Positions 9,739 through 17,633 of a stretch of 64,000 nucleotides of DNA are shown one piece after another (positions within the stretch are counted from its first letter, which is position 1; every line of letters starts with the position of its first letter). The DNA is from Sporolactobacillus sp. STSJ-5. GTDB lineage: Bacteria; Bacillota; Bacilli; Bacillales; Sporolactobacillaceae. Below the pieces are notes generated by a model. That model was not told where the DNA came from. It did not search any database and saw only the letters and a list, made by a program, of their open reading frames with translations. The DNA lies in NCBI RefSeq assembly GCF_024385605.1, contig NZ_JANFOJ010000004.1, forward strand, positions 62,001 through 126,000, given 5' to 3'. The translations under genes were made by a program, and so were the position numbers.

Positions 9739-9880
9739 ATCGATCATCCTTTTTTTCCCTCTCCCTTATGTAGAATTGCTGGTTACTTTTCTATCATAAG
9801 GAAGATGGGCTAAGAATTGGAAATCATGTGGCTCATTTTTATGTGAGCGAATTGCTTATCAATGGCTCAATTCTAGATTA

Positions 9881-10657
9881 TCAAAAACAATCAATGATGG
9901 GATGACCATTTTGAGCACCATATATTAGGCAATGCGTGCACACCTTATTGATCAGCCGCGGTGTACCACTAGAGAATCGGTAGATTTCTTCAATGGCATC
10001 CTCTGTAAATACCGGACGGTCGCAACCAGAAAACTTGAGTTGACACTCAATATAGGCACTGGTTTCTGAGCGATCATAATGACCGATCTTGCACTGAAGA
10101 TCGATGCGCTGACGAATAGCGGCGAAACTTTGAAGTTTCAGACGGTCCCAAAGCTCACTTTGACCGACCATGATGAGAGCCATTGGACTTTGTGAATCCA
10201 TTTTAAAGTTCAAAAGGAACCGAACTTCCTCCAACATTTCACGACTGAGCAGATGAGCTTCATCGACAACGCAGACAGGCTGGATACCATGAATCCCACG
10301 CATGAGTTCGATTTCATGATGCAGTTGTCTTTTCGCATCCCCCCGATAAAATTTAGCCTCACAGCCCAACTGTTCCAGGAGTCCCTTGTAGAAATGACGT
10401 GGCGTTAGCTTTGAATCGGACAAATAGAGAACACTATAATGACTTGGATCTAATTCTTGTGTAAAGCGTCGGACAATTGTCGTTTTACCTGTGCCACAGT
10501 CACCTGTTAAGACAGCGAAGAGCTGACGTTCCGCTGCGTGTATCAGGCGCCCCAAAATCTCATCCATAGATTGTGAGTGATAGAGATTGCTTGAAGGAAT
10601 TGATCGGGAGAAGGGTGCCTGCTTCATCTGGTAAAATGGCTCAAACAAGGTGCTCAC
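9881..10657 (-). CDS. ExeA/TniB-like AAA ATPase of element C (C-terminus cut)
   Basis: A 258-aa P-loop ATPase: Walker A GDCGTGKTT, Walker B PVCVVDEAHLL, sensor-1 LIMVGQSEL, and an Arg-rich IRQRIDLQCKIG segment. It starts with GTG, 17 nt inside the end of the transposase gene, with RBS AGAGAAGG. Such ATPases act as target-selection or activator partners of DDE transposases (MuB/TnsC/TniB type). The frame ends in IIDCF eight nt before element B. Relatives usually continue for another dozen or so residues, so the original C-terminus was probably lost to that insertion. Confidence 0.8.
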   Translation of the reverse strand: MSTLFEPFYQMKQAPFSRSIPSSNLYHSQSMDEILGRLIHAAERQLFAVLTGDCGTGKTTIVRRFTQELDPSHYSVLYLSDSKLTPRHFYKGLLEQLGCEAKFYRGDAKRQLHHEIELMRGIHGIQPVCVVDEAHLLSREMLEEVRFLLNFKMDSQSPMALIMVGQSELWDRLKLQSFAAIRQRIDLQCKIGHYDRSETSAYIECQLKFSGCDRPVFTEDAIEEIYRFSSGTPRLINKVCTHCLIYGAQNGHPIIDCF

Positions 10658-11996
10658 CTTCTCTCATCACCTTGCTGTAAGAAACCGCCGGTTTCTGCAC
10701 GTCTTGCCGTTCCTCGTGCTTTTGAGTTGCTGCACGCAAGAGCCGTGACGCATCCGTTTGTTTGGGTTGAAGGTTTTCAGGTAATTCTGGTCGTTTTCCG
10801 ACATGTGTGCCAATCTCAAGTTTCTTAGCTTGCCAGGGAGTATAACCTTCTTTTTCAATAGTAATTTGTGACAGATCTGATGGATCATAGATAACATCCA
10901 CGGTAGTGCCGATAAATGGAGTACCCACTTCATACAGTTGGTTCTGAAAACTGATACATCCGGATTTATCTACCTTTCTTTTTTCCGCATGAAGAAAAGC
11001 CAAGCGGATGGTTTCCGCATCCAGAAAGTGTAAGACCTTTTTATCGCTCCGGTAAGCCATCTCCGGTGTGACATGCTCGCCCAGGGCCGAGTGAGGCTTG
11101 TTCAGATAACATTCACTGAGCCAGACTTTGAAGAGGTCATTCAGTTGATCAAGTGACTTGGGCTTTTCTAATGCGATTTCTCCCAAAAAAGCATCCACAA
11201 CACGGTTTAGACGTTCTACCTTGCCTTTTGAGCTAGGCGAGTACGGTCGGGCATAGAGGAGCTTTGTCCCCAGTTTGGAACAGGTCCGAGCCATCCATTT
11301 CGTGCGATACTGCTTCCCGTTATCAAAAAATACAGCTTCCGGTCTCCCATACTTCTGAACAGATTGGCGGAAAGCATCTTCAACGATCCGCTGATCTAGA
11401 GTGGGATAAAAAGCACCATGAAGGACAAAACGAGTGGCGTCATCGATGAATAAAACAAGATAGGCTTGTTTCTTGATACCGCCTTGACCAATGGGGAGGA
11501 ATGGTCCAAATTTGATATCCGACTGCCAGAGCTTATTTCGATGAGATTGTTGGAAGCGTCGAGCGGCTCCTGCTGTTGACTGGTAGAGCCGCATTTGCCG
11601 TGAGCTATAACCTCGTTCCGTAAGTCTTTCCTGCAGTGTTGATCGCTTAATTTCACCCGGTTTTGCTCGTCCCTCCCACTCCAATATTTGGATAATCTGC
11701 CGGACACTTCGTTGGGGTGCTTCTCTTCTGAGCAGGATTGCTTCTTCCAATAATTCATTTCTTAACGCGCCTTTTATCAAGCCTGCCTGTTTACGCATGG
11801 GCTTGAGCCCCTCGAGTCCGAGCTCTCGATAGCTGCCCAGATAACGTCGGATCGTTCTTTCTGAGAGTCCACTTGTTTCACAGATCTGTTTTTTCACTTC
11901 AGTCGCTCTGGCGGTGTCCAAATCGCCAGATAACAATGGGGCGATCAGTTGAAAACGTTGAGACGCAATTTCTTCCAGCTTTTTAGAATTTCTCAT
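10641..11996 (-). CDS. DDE transposase of element C (Mu/IS481-like)
   Basis: A 451-aa integrase-core transposase. N-terminal winged-helix DNA-binding units (SGLSERTIRRYLGSYRELG; GEIKRSTLQERLTERGYSS) precede the catalytic core with LWQSDIKFGPF (Asp), AVFFDNGKQY (Asp) and YSPSSKGKVERLNR (Glu, D-D-35-E spacing). A C-terminal beta-rich Mu-type domain follows. The start is ATG 11996, nine nt after GAGGAG; the GTG at 11999 is a poorer choice. The ATPase gene overlaps its 3' end by 17 nt. Confidence 0.85.
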   Translation of the reverse strand: MRNSKKLEEIASQRFQLIAPLLSGDLDTARATEVKKQICETSGLSERTIRRYLGSYRELGLEGLKPMRKQAGLIKGALRNELLEEAILLRREAPQRSVRQIIQILEWEGRAKPGEIKRSTLQERLTERGYSSRQMRLYQSTAGAARRFQQSHRNKLWQSDIKFGPFLPIGQGGIKKQAYLVLFIDDATRFVLHGAFYPTLDQRIVEDAFRQSVQKYGRPEAVFFDNGKQYRTKWMARTCSKLGTKLLYARPYSPSSKGKVERLNRVVDAFLGEIALEKPKSLDQLNDLFKVWLSECYLNKPHSALGEHVTPEMAYRSDKKVLHFLDAETIRLAFLHAEKRKVDKSGCISFQNQLYEVGTPFIGTTVDVIYDPSDLSQITIEKEGYTPWQAKKLEIGTHVGKRPELPENLQPKQTDASRLLRAATQKHEERQDVQKPAVSYSKVMREGEHLV

Positions 11997-12044
11997 CACA
12001 CATCTCTCCTCGTTTTAGCCTTCATCATGAAGTTTAAACGGGAG

Positions 12045-12606
12045 TCAGCCGGACAAAAATGCAGAACGGGTCTGTACCCAAAGATGAACATTAACAATCG
12101 GTCTGGCCATTCTAGCCAGCCAACCTGGTGCATCGCCAAATAGCCGTCCAATTTTTTCGAGTGCGGTCAGTGATTCCACGGACGAAGGATCCACTGGGGC
12201 TAAATTGATTTGTTGAAAGCGGAGAACGATCGAATGAAGACAGGCCAGCCAGTAATCGATATACTCAAGGAACCAACGGTTCCAACGATATAGAGTCGAA
12301 TTGTCCGCAGCGACATCATTTTTGTGAGGCTGGGAAACAACTTTTTCAAAGCAACGTGACTCATAACGTTTATAAGGAATAAGCAGATCAGGGAGTTCAT
12401 GATGAACTTTTGAACACGTGCCACAACACAAACGACGAATGCGCAGTGAAACGCACGTTCCTGAATCCTTTATGTATTTTCTCAAACGGCTTCCAATGAC
12501 TTTAAGTTCTCCTCCACAACAAGGACAAGGCACCTTTTCCGCACCCTTAACAGAAAACACCTGTGGATGGGTTATCAACAAGCCGATAGTCTGATATAAT
12601 AACCAT
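12045..12606 (-). pseudogene. DUF6431-like zinc-ribbon protein of element C, probably frameshifted
   Basis: The main frame encodes CPCCGGELKVIGSR...RRLCCGTCSKVHHELPDLLIPYKRYES, a CxxC/CxxC zinc ribbon plus the HHELPD(L/I)L(I/V)PYKRY stretch typical of the DUF6431 proteins that accompany DDE/ExeA transposon genes. In that frame no good start exists nearby. A different frame starts at ATG 12606 (MVIISDYRLVDNPSTGVFC) and hits TAA about 18 codons on. Removing one T from the TTTT run near 12560 would fuse the two, so I read this as a one-base frameshift. The last ~70 residues are helical with few hallmarks. Confidence 0.6.
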
Positions 12607-12621
12607 ATTGTTGGTTTTAAG

Positions 12622-12663
12622 GGTATCCCTCGTGTAAGTAGGATTACACGGTAAAGGGATACC
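12622..12663. repeat. Long imperfect hairpin 1 at the edge of element C
   Basis: GGTATCCCT (12622-12630) pairs with AGGGATACC (12655-12663), with an inner GTGTAA/TTACAC pair. It lies just upstream of the DUF6431 frame, and could be a transposon end, a transcription terminator or a protein-binding site. Confidence 0.6.
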
Positions 12664-12683
12664 TTTTTCCTTTCGTAAAATAA

Positions 12684-12722
12684 GTGCCAGCTATAAAGTC
12701 CTATGGACATTATAGCTGGCAC
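12684..12722. repeat. Long perfect hairpin 2 at the edge of element C
   Basis: GTGCCAGCTATAA (12684-12696) is the exact reverse complement of TTATAGCTGGCAC (12710-12722). The 13-nt spacer itself contains GTCC-TAT-GGAC, so nearly the whole stretch can fold. No T-run follows on either strand, which argues against a simple terminator. Confidence 0.7.
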
Positions 12723-12866
12723 CTACTGGACAGGCAATCCCGTCAACTTTCGGCTATTTTCAGGCAGCAATAACAGTCGGAAGAAAGAAACAGGAGAGTG
12801 TCTCAATCCCCAATCGTTCGGATGTTTCCCTTGCGGAAGTACAAATGACTGAGTGAAAGGAGTAAA

Positions 12867-13172
12867 TTGATGACCTGTGAGGATGCCTTCCAATATTTAC
12901 AGACGTATGGTTTGAAGTGTAAACAAGCAGAAGTGGCACAATGGCTAAAGGAAGATGGATTGATCACTAATCAGGAGGAACTAAATGAGGATGTTCTCGA
13001 ACGCTTTAATGACTGGCACAGATGGAAAGGAACCGCTTATGAAGCTGATATTGATCAACCTACCCAGATCAATCGGCTGATTGAAGAGAACGCAAAGCTC
13101 AGAAAAGAAATCGAGAAATTACACACAGAAATACAGGTCTTAGAAGATCAGCTTGGCATTCAACCTTTCTAG
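12867..13172 (+). CDS. Small coiled-coil protein, paralogue of the IS21-A third gene
   Basis: A 101-aa protein with RBS AAAGGAG eight nt before the ATG. Residues 1-55 match the 105-aa protein at 5066-5383 (EVAQWLKED, FNDWHRWKGTAYE), then a coiled coil begins at INRLIEENAKLRKEIEKLH and the protein ends in QLGIQPF versus QLSIEPM. Both copies are followed by a C/G-rich hairpin terminator. The reading frame has stayed intact although the istAB genes next to it are lost, so it may be kept for its own function or be a recent arrival. Function unknown. Confidence 0.75.
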   Translation: MMTCEDAFQYLQTYGLKCKQAEVAQWLKEDGLITNQEELNEDVLERFNDWHRWKGTAYEADIDQPTQINRLIEENAKLRKEIEKLHTEIQVLEDQLGIQPF

Positions 13173-13202
13173 TCTTTACCTTCTCTGTACTGAAACGACG
13201 GA

Positions 13203-13238
13203 TTCCCCTACCAAATAAAAAATGAGGTGGGGGAATTT
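13203..13238 (+). terminator. Intrinsic terminator after the 101-aa gene
   Basis: A TTCCCCTACC / GGTGGGGGAA stem with one G-T pair, then TTTT. It sits 30 nt past the stop codon, mirroring the terminator after the paralogous 105-aa gene. Confidence 0.7.
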
Positions 13239-13413
13239 TAAATGACTATGATTTTCTTAGTTGAGGCACACATCTTCTCTGTGATGCCCTGCTTTTTACC
13301 ATTGTCCCTTGCTTGGAAGCTCTGTCCCTCGTTTCTGTCCTAAGTGTCCCTAAAACATGGCATAAGTGGGCTTATGCCATGGCAATATACAATAATCAAG
13401 GACTCAGGCATGC

Positions 13414-13923
13414 TCATTGGTATAATCGTTCGGAAATACAGGGTTCAAGGATCCGGTGAAAATCACCGTTGGCCTCATTCTTGGCGATCAAGAGATCATC
13501 TAACAGCTCAGGTAAGTGCACGTACTTGATCTTGAGGAATTGACGACAGGCCCCGATGCCCAATGTCGTCACAAGCCAGGTTTTTCCATTACCAGAGGCG
13601 CACATAATAATGATGTTGTGATGTTCCTTAATTTAACTCCCGAAGCGAGCCGCGTGATCAGTTGTTGATCCAGCTGTCGATCAGGAAGATAATCAATGTT
13701 GGTGATCGAAGGTTCGATCGTTTTAAATCCGGCTTGCTTGATGAGACGTTCTAATTTATTCGACTGCCGAGCCGCGTAAGCTGTATCGACTAACAATTTT
13801 AAAGCGGTCGTTGAAACTCATGCCACGGCAGTTCTCGTTCGTCTCTTGGGCAGTGGTGGCCTCGACCATGGGGCAAGAATTTCGTCTTCGATGAAGTTCG
13901 ATAATTTCTTGACCGCTATACAT
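13414..13923 (-). pseudogene. IstB fragment (element E), frameshifted and truncated
   Basis: From ATG 13923 (RBS GGGGAG) three frames together spell a typical IstB N-terminal half: ELHR, LRGMSFNDRFK, then MLVDTAYAARQSNKLERLIKQAG, then a degraded P-loop region (GNGKTWLVTTLGIGACRQF) and VHLPELLDDLLIAK...DFHRILEP, after which homology stops at about 13448. At least two frameshifts are present (near 13797 and 13600). Walker B and everything beyond are missing. Confidence 0.75.
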
Positions 13924-14003
13924 TAGTGTATCTCCCCTGCCCCATAAAGTGGTAATGCATCAATTCTTTATAAAATACACGTTACTTTGCAGTAGCATCC
14001 TAC

Positions 14004-15041
14004 TTAAACTGTTCGCTTCAGGACAGGAATTTTTCTAATTATCGCTGCTGCTGCAAAGCAGAAAATAAAAACGATTAAAGCAAAAAATATTGCGCCAATA
14101 AAAGGAATTGATAAAAATGTATCGACATTTAATCCAAACACTCTTTTTTGAAATATCCCTAGAACCATTGCATGCATAATATATATGGCATATGTTAGAT
14201 TTGATAAAGCAATTATTTTGATTTTATAATTCGTATTTATTTTATTGCCAATTTTACTGTTCCAACATTTGAATATATATAAAGAACTAAAGCACACTAT
14301 TATCATTGGCAAAGAAAAGGCATCTGAATAGTTAAAGAAAAAGTAATCATCATGTTCAAATAATAAGGTCATTATTAAACATACAGAAAAGATAACAGAG
14401 CTTATAATTATTGTTGCCGTTAAGTACTTTTTATTGACCTCTAATCTTTTAATAAAAAATCCTAAAATAATGTAACCCCACCAACCTGTGAAAATAAAGT
14501 TCATGTTACCATTAATCTTAATTCCTACCATTGGAATTATCGAGTTAATCGTTATCCATAGCAGCAATAGATAGATTAAATCTTTATTATTTAAATTAGT
14601 AAAAAGTTTCCTTAATATTGGCGTAAATAAATACACCGCAATAATAAAATAAACATACCACAAATGGTAAGAAGCTCCAGCGCTAGATAACACATTAATA
14701 AATTGATGTAAACTAATCCCACTTAAATTCGTTTTTTCGATATACGAAGCAAGTGAATAGTAAATAAAAGACCAAAAGACAAATGGTATTAATAGCCTAT
14801 TAAATCTTTTTTTGAAAAAAATACTATAAGACTCTTCTTTGTTAAACATCAAATACCCTGTTAGCATTACAAATATAGGCAATGCTGGGTATGAAAGCGA
14901 TTGCAAGATAATTCCTGATGCTCGATTGTTATTAATTAACTCAAAATTATCATTAACATGTCTAAGAATAATAAGAAAACAAGATAAGATTCTCAGAAAG
15001 TCAATTGAAATCTCTCTTTTGTTAATGCCGAAAACATCCAT
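14004..15041 (-). CDS. Acyltransferase family 3 membrane protein (putative O-acetyltransferase)
   Basis: A 345-aa protein with about ten TM segments. The N-terminal signature REISIDFLRILSCFLIILRHV carries the Arg/Asp and the catalytic-type RH pair of Acyl_transf_3 proteins, and FWSFIYYS and SYHLWYVYFI are typical of the family. These enzymes move acetyl or other acyl groups from the cytoplasm onto surface glycans. A broken SGNH hydrolase gene ends 18 nt upstream; such pairs often work together in polysaccharide O-acetylation. Both sides are IS debris, so the gene has been cut off from the exopolysaccharide operon whose 3' end it probably formed. The frame itself is intact. Confidence 0.8.
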   Translation of the reverse strand: MDVFGINKREISIDFLRILSCFLIILRHVNDNFELINNNRASGIILQSLSYPALPIFVMLTGYLMFNKEESYSIFFKKRFNRLLIPFVFWSFIYYSLASYIEKTNLSGISLHQFINVLSSAGASYHLWYVYFIIAVYLFTPILRKLFTNLNNKDLIYLLLLWITINSIIPMVGIKINGNMNFIFTGWWGYIILGFFIKRLEVNKKYLTATIIISSVIFSVCLIMTLLFEHDDYFFFNYSDAFSLPMIIVCFSSLYIFKCWNSKIGNKINTNYKIKIIALSNLTYAIYIMHAMVLGIFQKRVFGLNVDTFLSIPFIGAIFFALIVFIFCFAAAAIIRKIPVLKRTV

Positions 15042-15059
15042 TTTCCACTCTCCATAATA

Positions 15060-15250
15060 TCAATTTTCACTCAATATATTTTTTACAGTTTCCTCCCAAA
15101 TCGTATATCCTTTGGCATTAAGATGAACACCATCAGTTGTTAAGCTTGGATTCATTTGCCCTTTTTTCACAAAAAGAGGATATCAATTAACAAACATTAC
15201 ATTCTTTTTATCGGCCATTTCATGAACTTTTTTATTAAGCTGAACGATAT
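15060..15250 (-). pseudogene. C-terminal fragment of an SGNH/GDSL hydrolase
   Basis: The - strand frame ending at TGA 15062-15060 reads VQLNKKVHEMADKKNVMFVN, an internal TGA (15185-15183), then YPLFVKKGQMNPSLTTDGVHLNAKGYTIWE. DGVHLNxxGYxxW is block V of SGNH hydrolases, with the catalytic Asp and His. The N-terminal two thirds, including the Ser block, are missing, and IstA-like IS sequence follows at about 15250. Non-functional. Confidence 0.75.
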
Positions 15251-15683
15251 CGTGCCAAATCCATTATCACACTGATAACCGAACACTCGGTGATGCCCTC
15301 TACTGATGAAGTAGGCTAGACTGGACTGAGTTACAACGTGGAAAGGAGGTCGCTCTTTCAATCAAGACGCCACTGACTGTATTCCTAGAACTACCCACGC
15401 CTGAAGCAATGCTTCGAATACTTAAATCCTGCGCATGAAGACGTAAGATTTCACGGTATTTGATCACACAAAAACCTCCTAGTTTAATGGATTTGCACCG
15501 ATGGTGCATGGCCATCATACAGGAGGGGGCTCTTATTATGGCACAAGTGGCTCTATATTTTGTCCTAACATGCTCTAAATTATGGCACAGCTGGCTCTAT
15601 TCAATGGCAATATACACAATCCGCATCGGTTGCCCTTTTGCCCTTGTTATCCCTAAAAAGTGGTACAGCTACCAATGGCAATG
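15251..15683 (-). mobile_element. Left end of an IS21 element with an istA N-terminal fragment (element E)
   Basis: A GTG start at 15467 with RBS AGGAGG opens IKYREILRLHAQDLSIRSIASGVGSSRNTVSGV, the N-terminal HTH of an IS21 transposase. The frame then degenerates and ends at 15300. Upstream (15535-15683) the motif TGGCACAAGTGGCTCTA and related GGC(A/T)C units recur (15540, 15583, 15618, 15661), as expected for an IS21 terminal repeat region. The element sits directly behind the polymerase gene of the exopolysaccharide operon. Confidence 0.7.
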
Positions 15684-16931
15684 TTATTTTTTTGCAGCTA
15701 TTGAAATATAATTAAATATTATTAACACAGGGATTAACCAAAACTGGTAATATAAAAGATTGTTAAACTGAGATGTAAAAATAAAACAAAAAATTATATA
15801 TAGTACAAAAGATTTATAGAATTTGGATAATATTATTAACTCTTTTTTTTCACTTAAAGCTATCCACAATGATATTGTTTTATACGCAAAATACCCTAAA
15901 ACAATCATTCCAAGTATAAATCCCAAACTAATAAATAAATTTAGAAGTGATGAATCCAATGATGTTCGTGCTATATAATCTTTTATATATAGAGCTATAT
16001 AGCCATTACCTACACCCAATAAATAATTATCTTTAAACAATTGTATTCCATAGTTAAAGGTATCTAAACGTTCAAGAGCGGATCCATCATTTGACATGCC
16101 TTGAAATCTCAAAATAAATCGTTGTAAATTGTTCAGAAAAATTGGTATCATAAGTAACGTTATGAAAATGGTTGATACCAGTATTAAAACCGATCGAGTG
16201 TTCATCTTGGTAAAAAGTTTAATCAGCTCCCAAAGATACGTTATACACAAAACAAATGCCAACGTTAATAGTCCACTCCTTGAAACGGTTAAGATAATTG
16301 ACGATGCTAATAAAGCCATATAAACTAAATATCTTATTTTTTTTGTTTCCTTATAAAGGAAAAAGTTTATTAAAATGGGGATACATGCGATAGCTGCATA
16401 AAAGTTTGGATCAAAATAGACGGAAACTAATCTATCAACATGAGGATCTCCATTAATTGTTACTCCAAAATTATTCATAAATGCCCATAAATCTACTGAG
16501 GATGGAAAGGCAATAAATATAATGCCACTTATAAAGAGGACTGATAAATATATATTATTGAAATAGATAAATACACTTTTGAAATCTTTTCCATACTGCT
16601 TAAATAAAAGTTCCCCAATAGCATAAGCTGAAAAAAAAGTTATCAATATTCTCATGGTATAAAGAAAAGCGACAAAAGAGTATCCATTTTTAACAACACC
16701 AAACAAGAAAGAAAACAATAGTATATAAACAACTACAACATTTTTCTTAATTGCTTTAAAAACTATCTTTGATACTGCAATATAGCCAATTGAGATTATA
16801 TAAAAAAGAATCTCTGAAATTGCAATATCACTATTTTCAAATCCAGGAATAGAAATTATTCTTGGAAAATTCCCTAAAACCAAATAAATATATAGAAAAA
16901 TCAGGCAGATATTATACTTTACTTTAAACAT
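15684..16931 (-). CDS. Wzy-like polysaccharide polymerase (O-antigen ligase/polymerase family)
   Basis: A 415-aa protein of about eleven TM segments with the O-antigen polymerase/ligase hallmarks TVSRSGLLTLAF (basic residue in the Wzy_C region), a large external loop with FVFDPNFYA-like YFDPNFYA, and the late NYLLGVGNGYI motif. It would join lipid-linked repeat units outside the membrane. The start is ATG 16931 with GGAGG seven nt upstream; an in-frame start 13 codons earlier has no RBS. Transcribed with the upstream acetyltransferase and GT genes. The very AT-rich composition is typical of transferred polysaccharide loci. Confidence 0.8.
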   Translation of the reverse strand: MFKVKYNICLIFLYIYLVLGNFPRIISIPGFENSDIAISEILFYIISIGYIAVSKIVFKAIKKNVVVVYILLFSFLFGVVKNGYSFVAFLYTMRILITFFSAYAIGELLFKQYGKDFKSVFIYFNNIYLSVLFISGIIFIAFPSSVDLWAFMNNFGVTINGDPHVDRLVSVYFDPNFYAAIACIPILINFFLYKETKKIRYLVYMALLASSIILTVSRSGLLTLAFVLCITYLWELIKLFTKMNTRSVLILVSTIFITLLMIPIFLNNLQRFILRFQGMSNDGSALERLDTFNYGIQLFKDNYLLGVGNGYIALYIKDYIARTSLDSSLLNLFISLGFILGMIVLGYFAYKTISLWIALSEKKELIILSKFYKSFVLYIIFCFIFTSQFNNLLYYQFWLIPVLIIFNYISIAAKK

Positions 16932-17018
16932 GTTTTCCTCCAGATGACCGCATAAACGTTCATAAAGCAAACAATATCGCTTTTAAAAATAATTTACAAA
17001 TAATTTTTTAACAATTTA

Positions 17019-17633
17019 TTATTTAGGTCTTCTTTTTTTAATTAACCTAGCAGGTACACCTGCATACACGCAGTAAGGGGGGACATCTCGATTGACTATA
17101 GATCCTGCACCAATAATAGATCCCTTGCCAATAGTAACTCCATCCAATATCGATACATTTGTTCCGATCCATACATCATCTTGTATATTAATACCCTTAG
17201 AAATTTCGGGATTCTCTTTAATTGGTTTTGATATGTCTTCATAGGTGTGTTGATTAGGTACAATTTGTACATTCGAAGCTATCATCACATCTTTGCCAAT
17301 ATTTAAATTACCCTGTCCATATAAATTACAAAAGTCTCCTATTTGAGAATTTGAACCGATATTAATTACCCCTTGCATAGACTGAATGATGCTAAATCTC
17401 GAAATTGTTGTTCCATTTCCAATGTTAACCGAAAAAGGATTATCAGCAGAAATAAACGTACCCTTTTGAATTTCATTGTTACCATCGAGTGTAATCCAAT
17501 GGTAATTTTTAAATGTACAGTATTTTTCAATTAAAATCCTTCTATTTTTTTTATTAAAAGGTAAAACGTTACCTCTAACTAAACACATAAATCTATTAAG
17601 TTTCCAAATCATCCAATCAACATTTTTCATCAT
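17019..17633 (-). CDS. Left-handed beta-helix acetyltransferase (WcaF/CysE-like)
   Basis: A 204-aa hexapeptide-repeat protein. From about residue 75 it shows isoleucine-rich repeats (VNIGNGTTIS, INIGSNSQIG, LNIGKDVMIA), and then the acetyl-CoA site VWIGTNVSILDGVTIGKGSIIGAGSIV, ending in NRDVPPYCVYAGVPARLIK, all typical of sugar O-acetyltransferases. It probably acetylates a sugar of the repeat unit in the cytoplasm. It overlaps the upstream GT2 gene by 17 nt, so it belongs to the same operon. Confidence 0.85.
   Translation of the reverse strand: MMKNVDWMIWKLNRFMCLVRGNVLPFNKKNRRILIEKYCTFKNYHWITLDGNNEIQKGTFISADNPFSVNIGNGTTISRFSIIQSMQGVINIGSNSQIGDFCNLYGQGNLNIGKDVMIASNVQIVPNQHTYEDISKPIKENPEISKGINIQDDVWIGTNVSILDGVTIGKGSIIGAGSIVNRDVPPYCVYAGVPARLIKKRRPK

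Larger units (their letters stand above)
7341..9872 (-). mobile_element. IS21-family element B (complete)
   Basis: About 2.53 kb bounded by perfect 10-bp inverted ends, AATTGAGCCA (7341-7350) and TGGCTCAATT (9863-9872), each followed internally by a second TGAGCCA copy (7370-7376; 9829-9835 inverted). It carries intact istA and istB. No target-site duplication is visible: the left flank is broken istA of element A, and the right flank is the truncated ATPase gene of element C. Adjacent deletion or recombination has therefore occurred since insertion. Confidence 0.85.
9873..12722 (-). mobile_element. Three-gene DDE/ExeA/DUF6431 transposable element C (partial)
   Basis: Gene order on the - strand is DUF6431-like zinc-ribbon protein, Mu/IS481-like DDE transposase, ExeA-like AAA ATPase, a combination seen together in Firmicutes elements. 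The 3' end is cut by element B at 9872. The 5' border is not clear; two long hairpins at 12622-12722 lie at or near it. Confidence 0.65.
12740..13400 (+). mobile_element. Remnant of an IS21-A-like 3' end (element D)
   Basis: Carries only the third small gene of the IS21-A type and its terminator, in the opposite orientation to element A. No istA or istB sequence could be read upstream of it between 12740 and 12866. Downstream, 13239-13413 has no gene but contains an 11-bp inverted repeat CATGGCATAAG (13356-13366 and 13371-13381) like those near IS ends. Confidence 0.55.
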
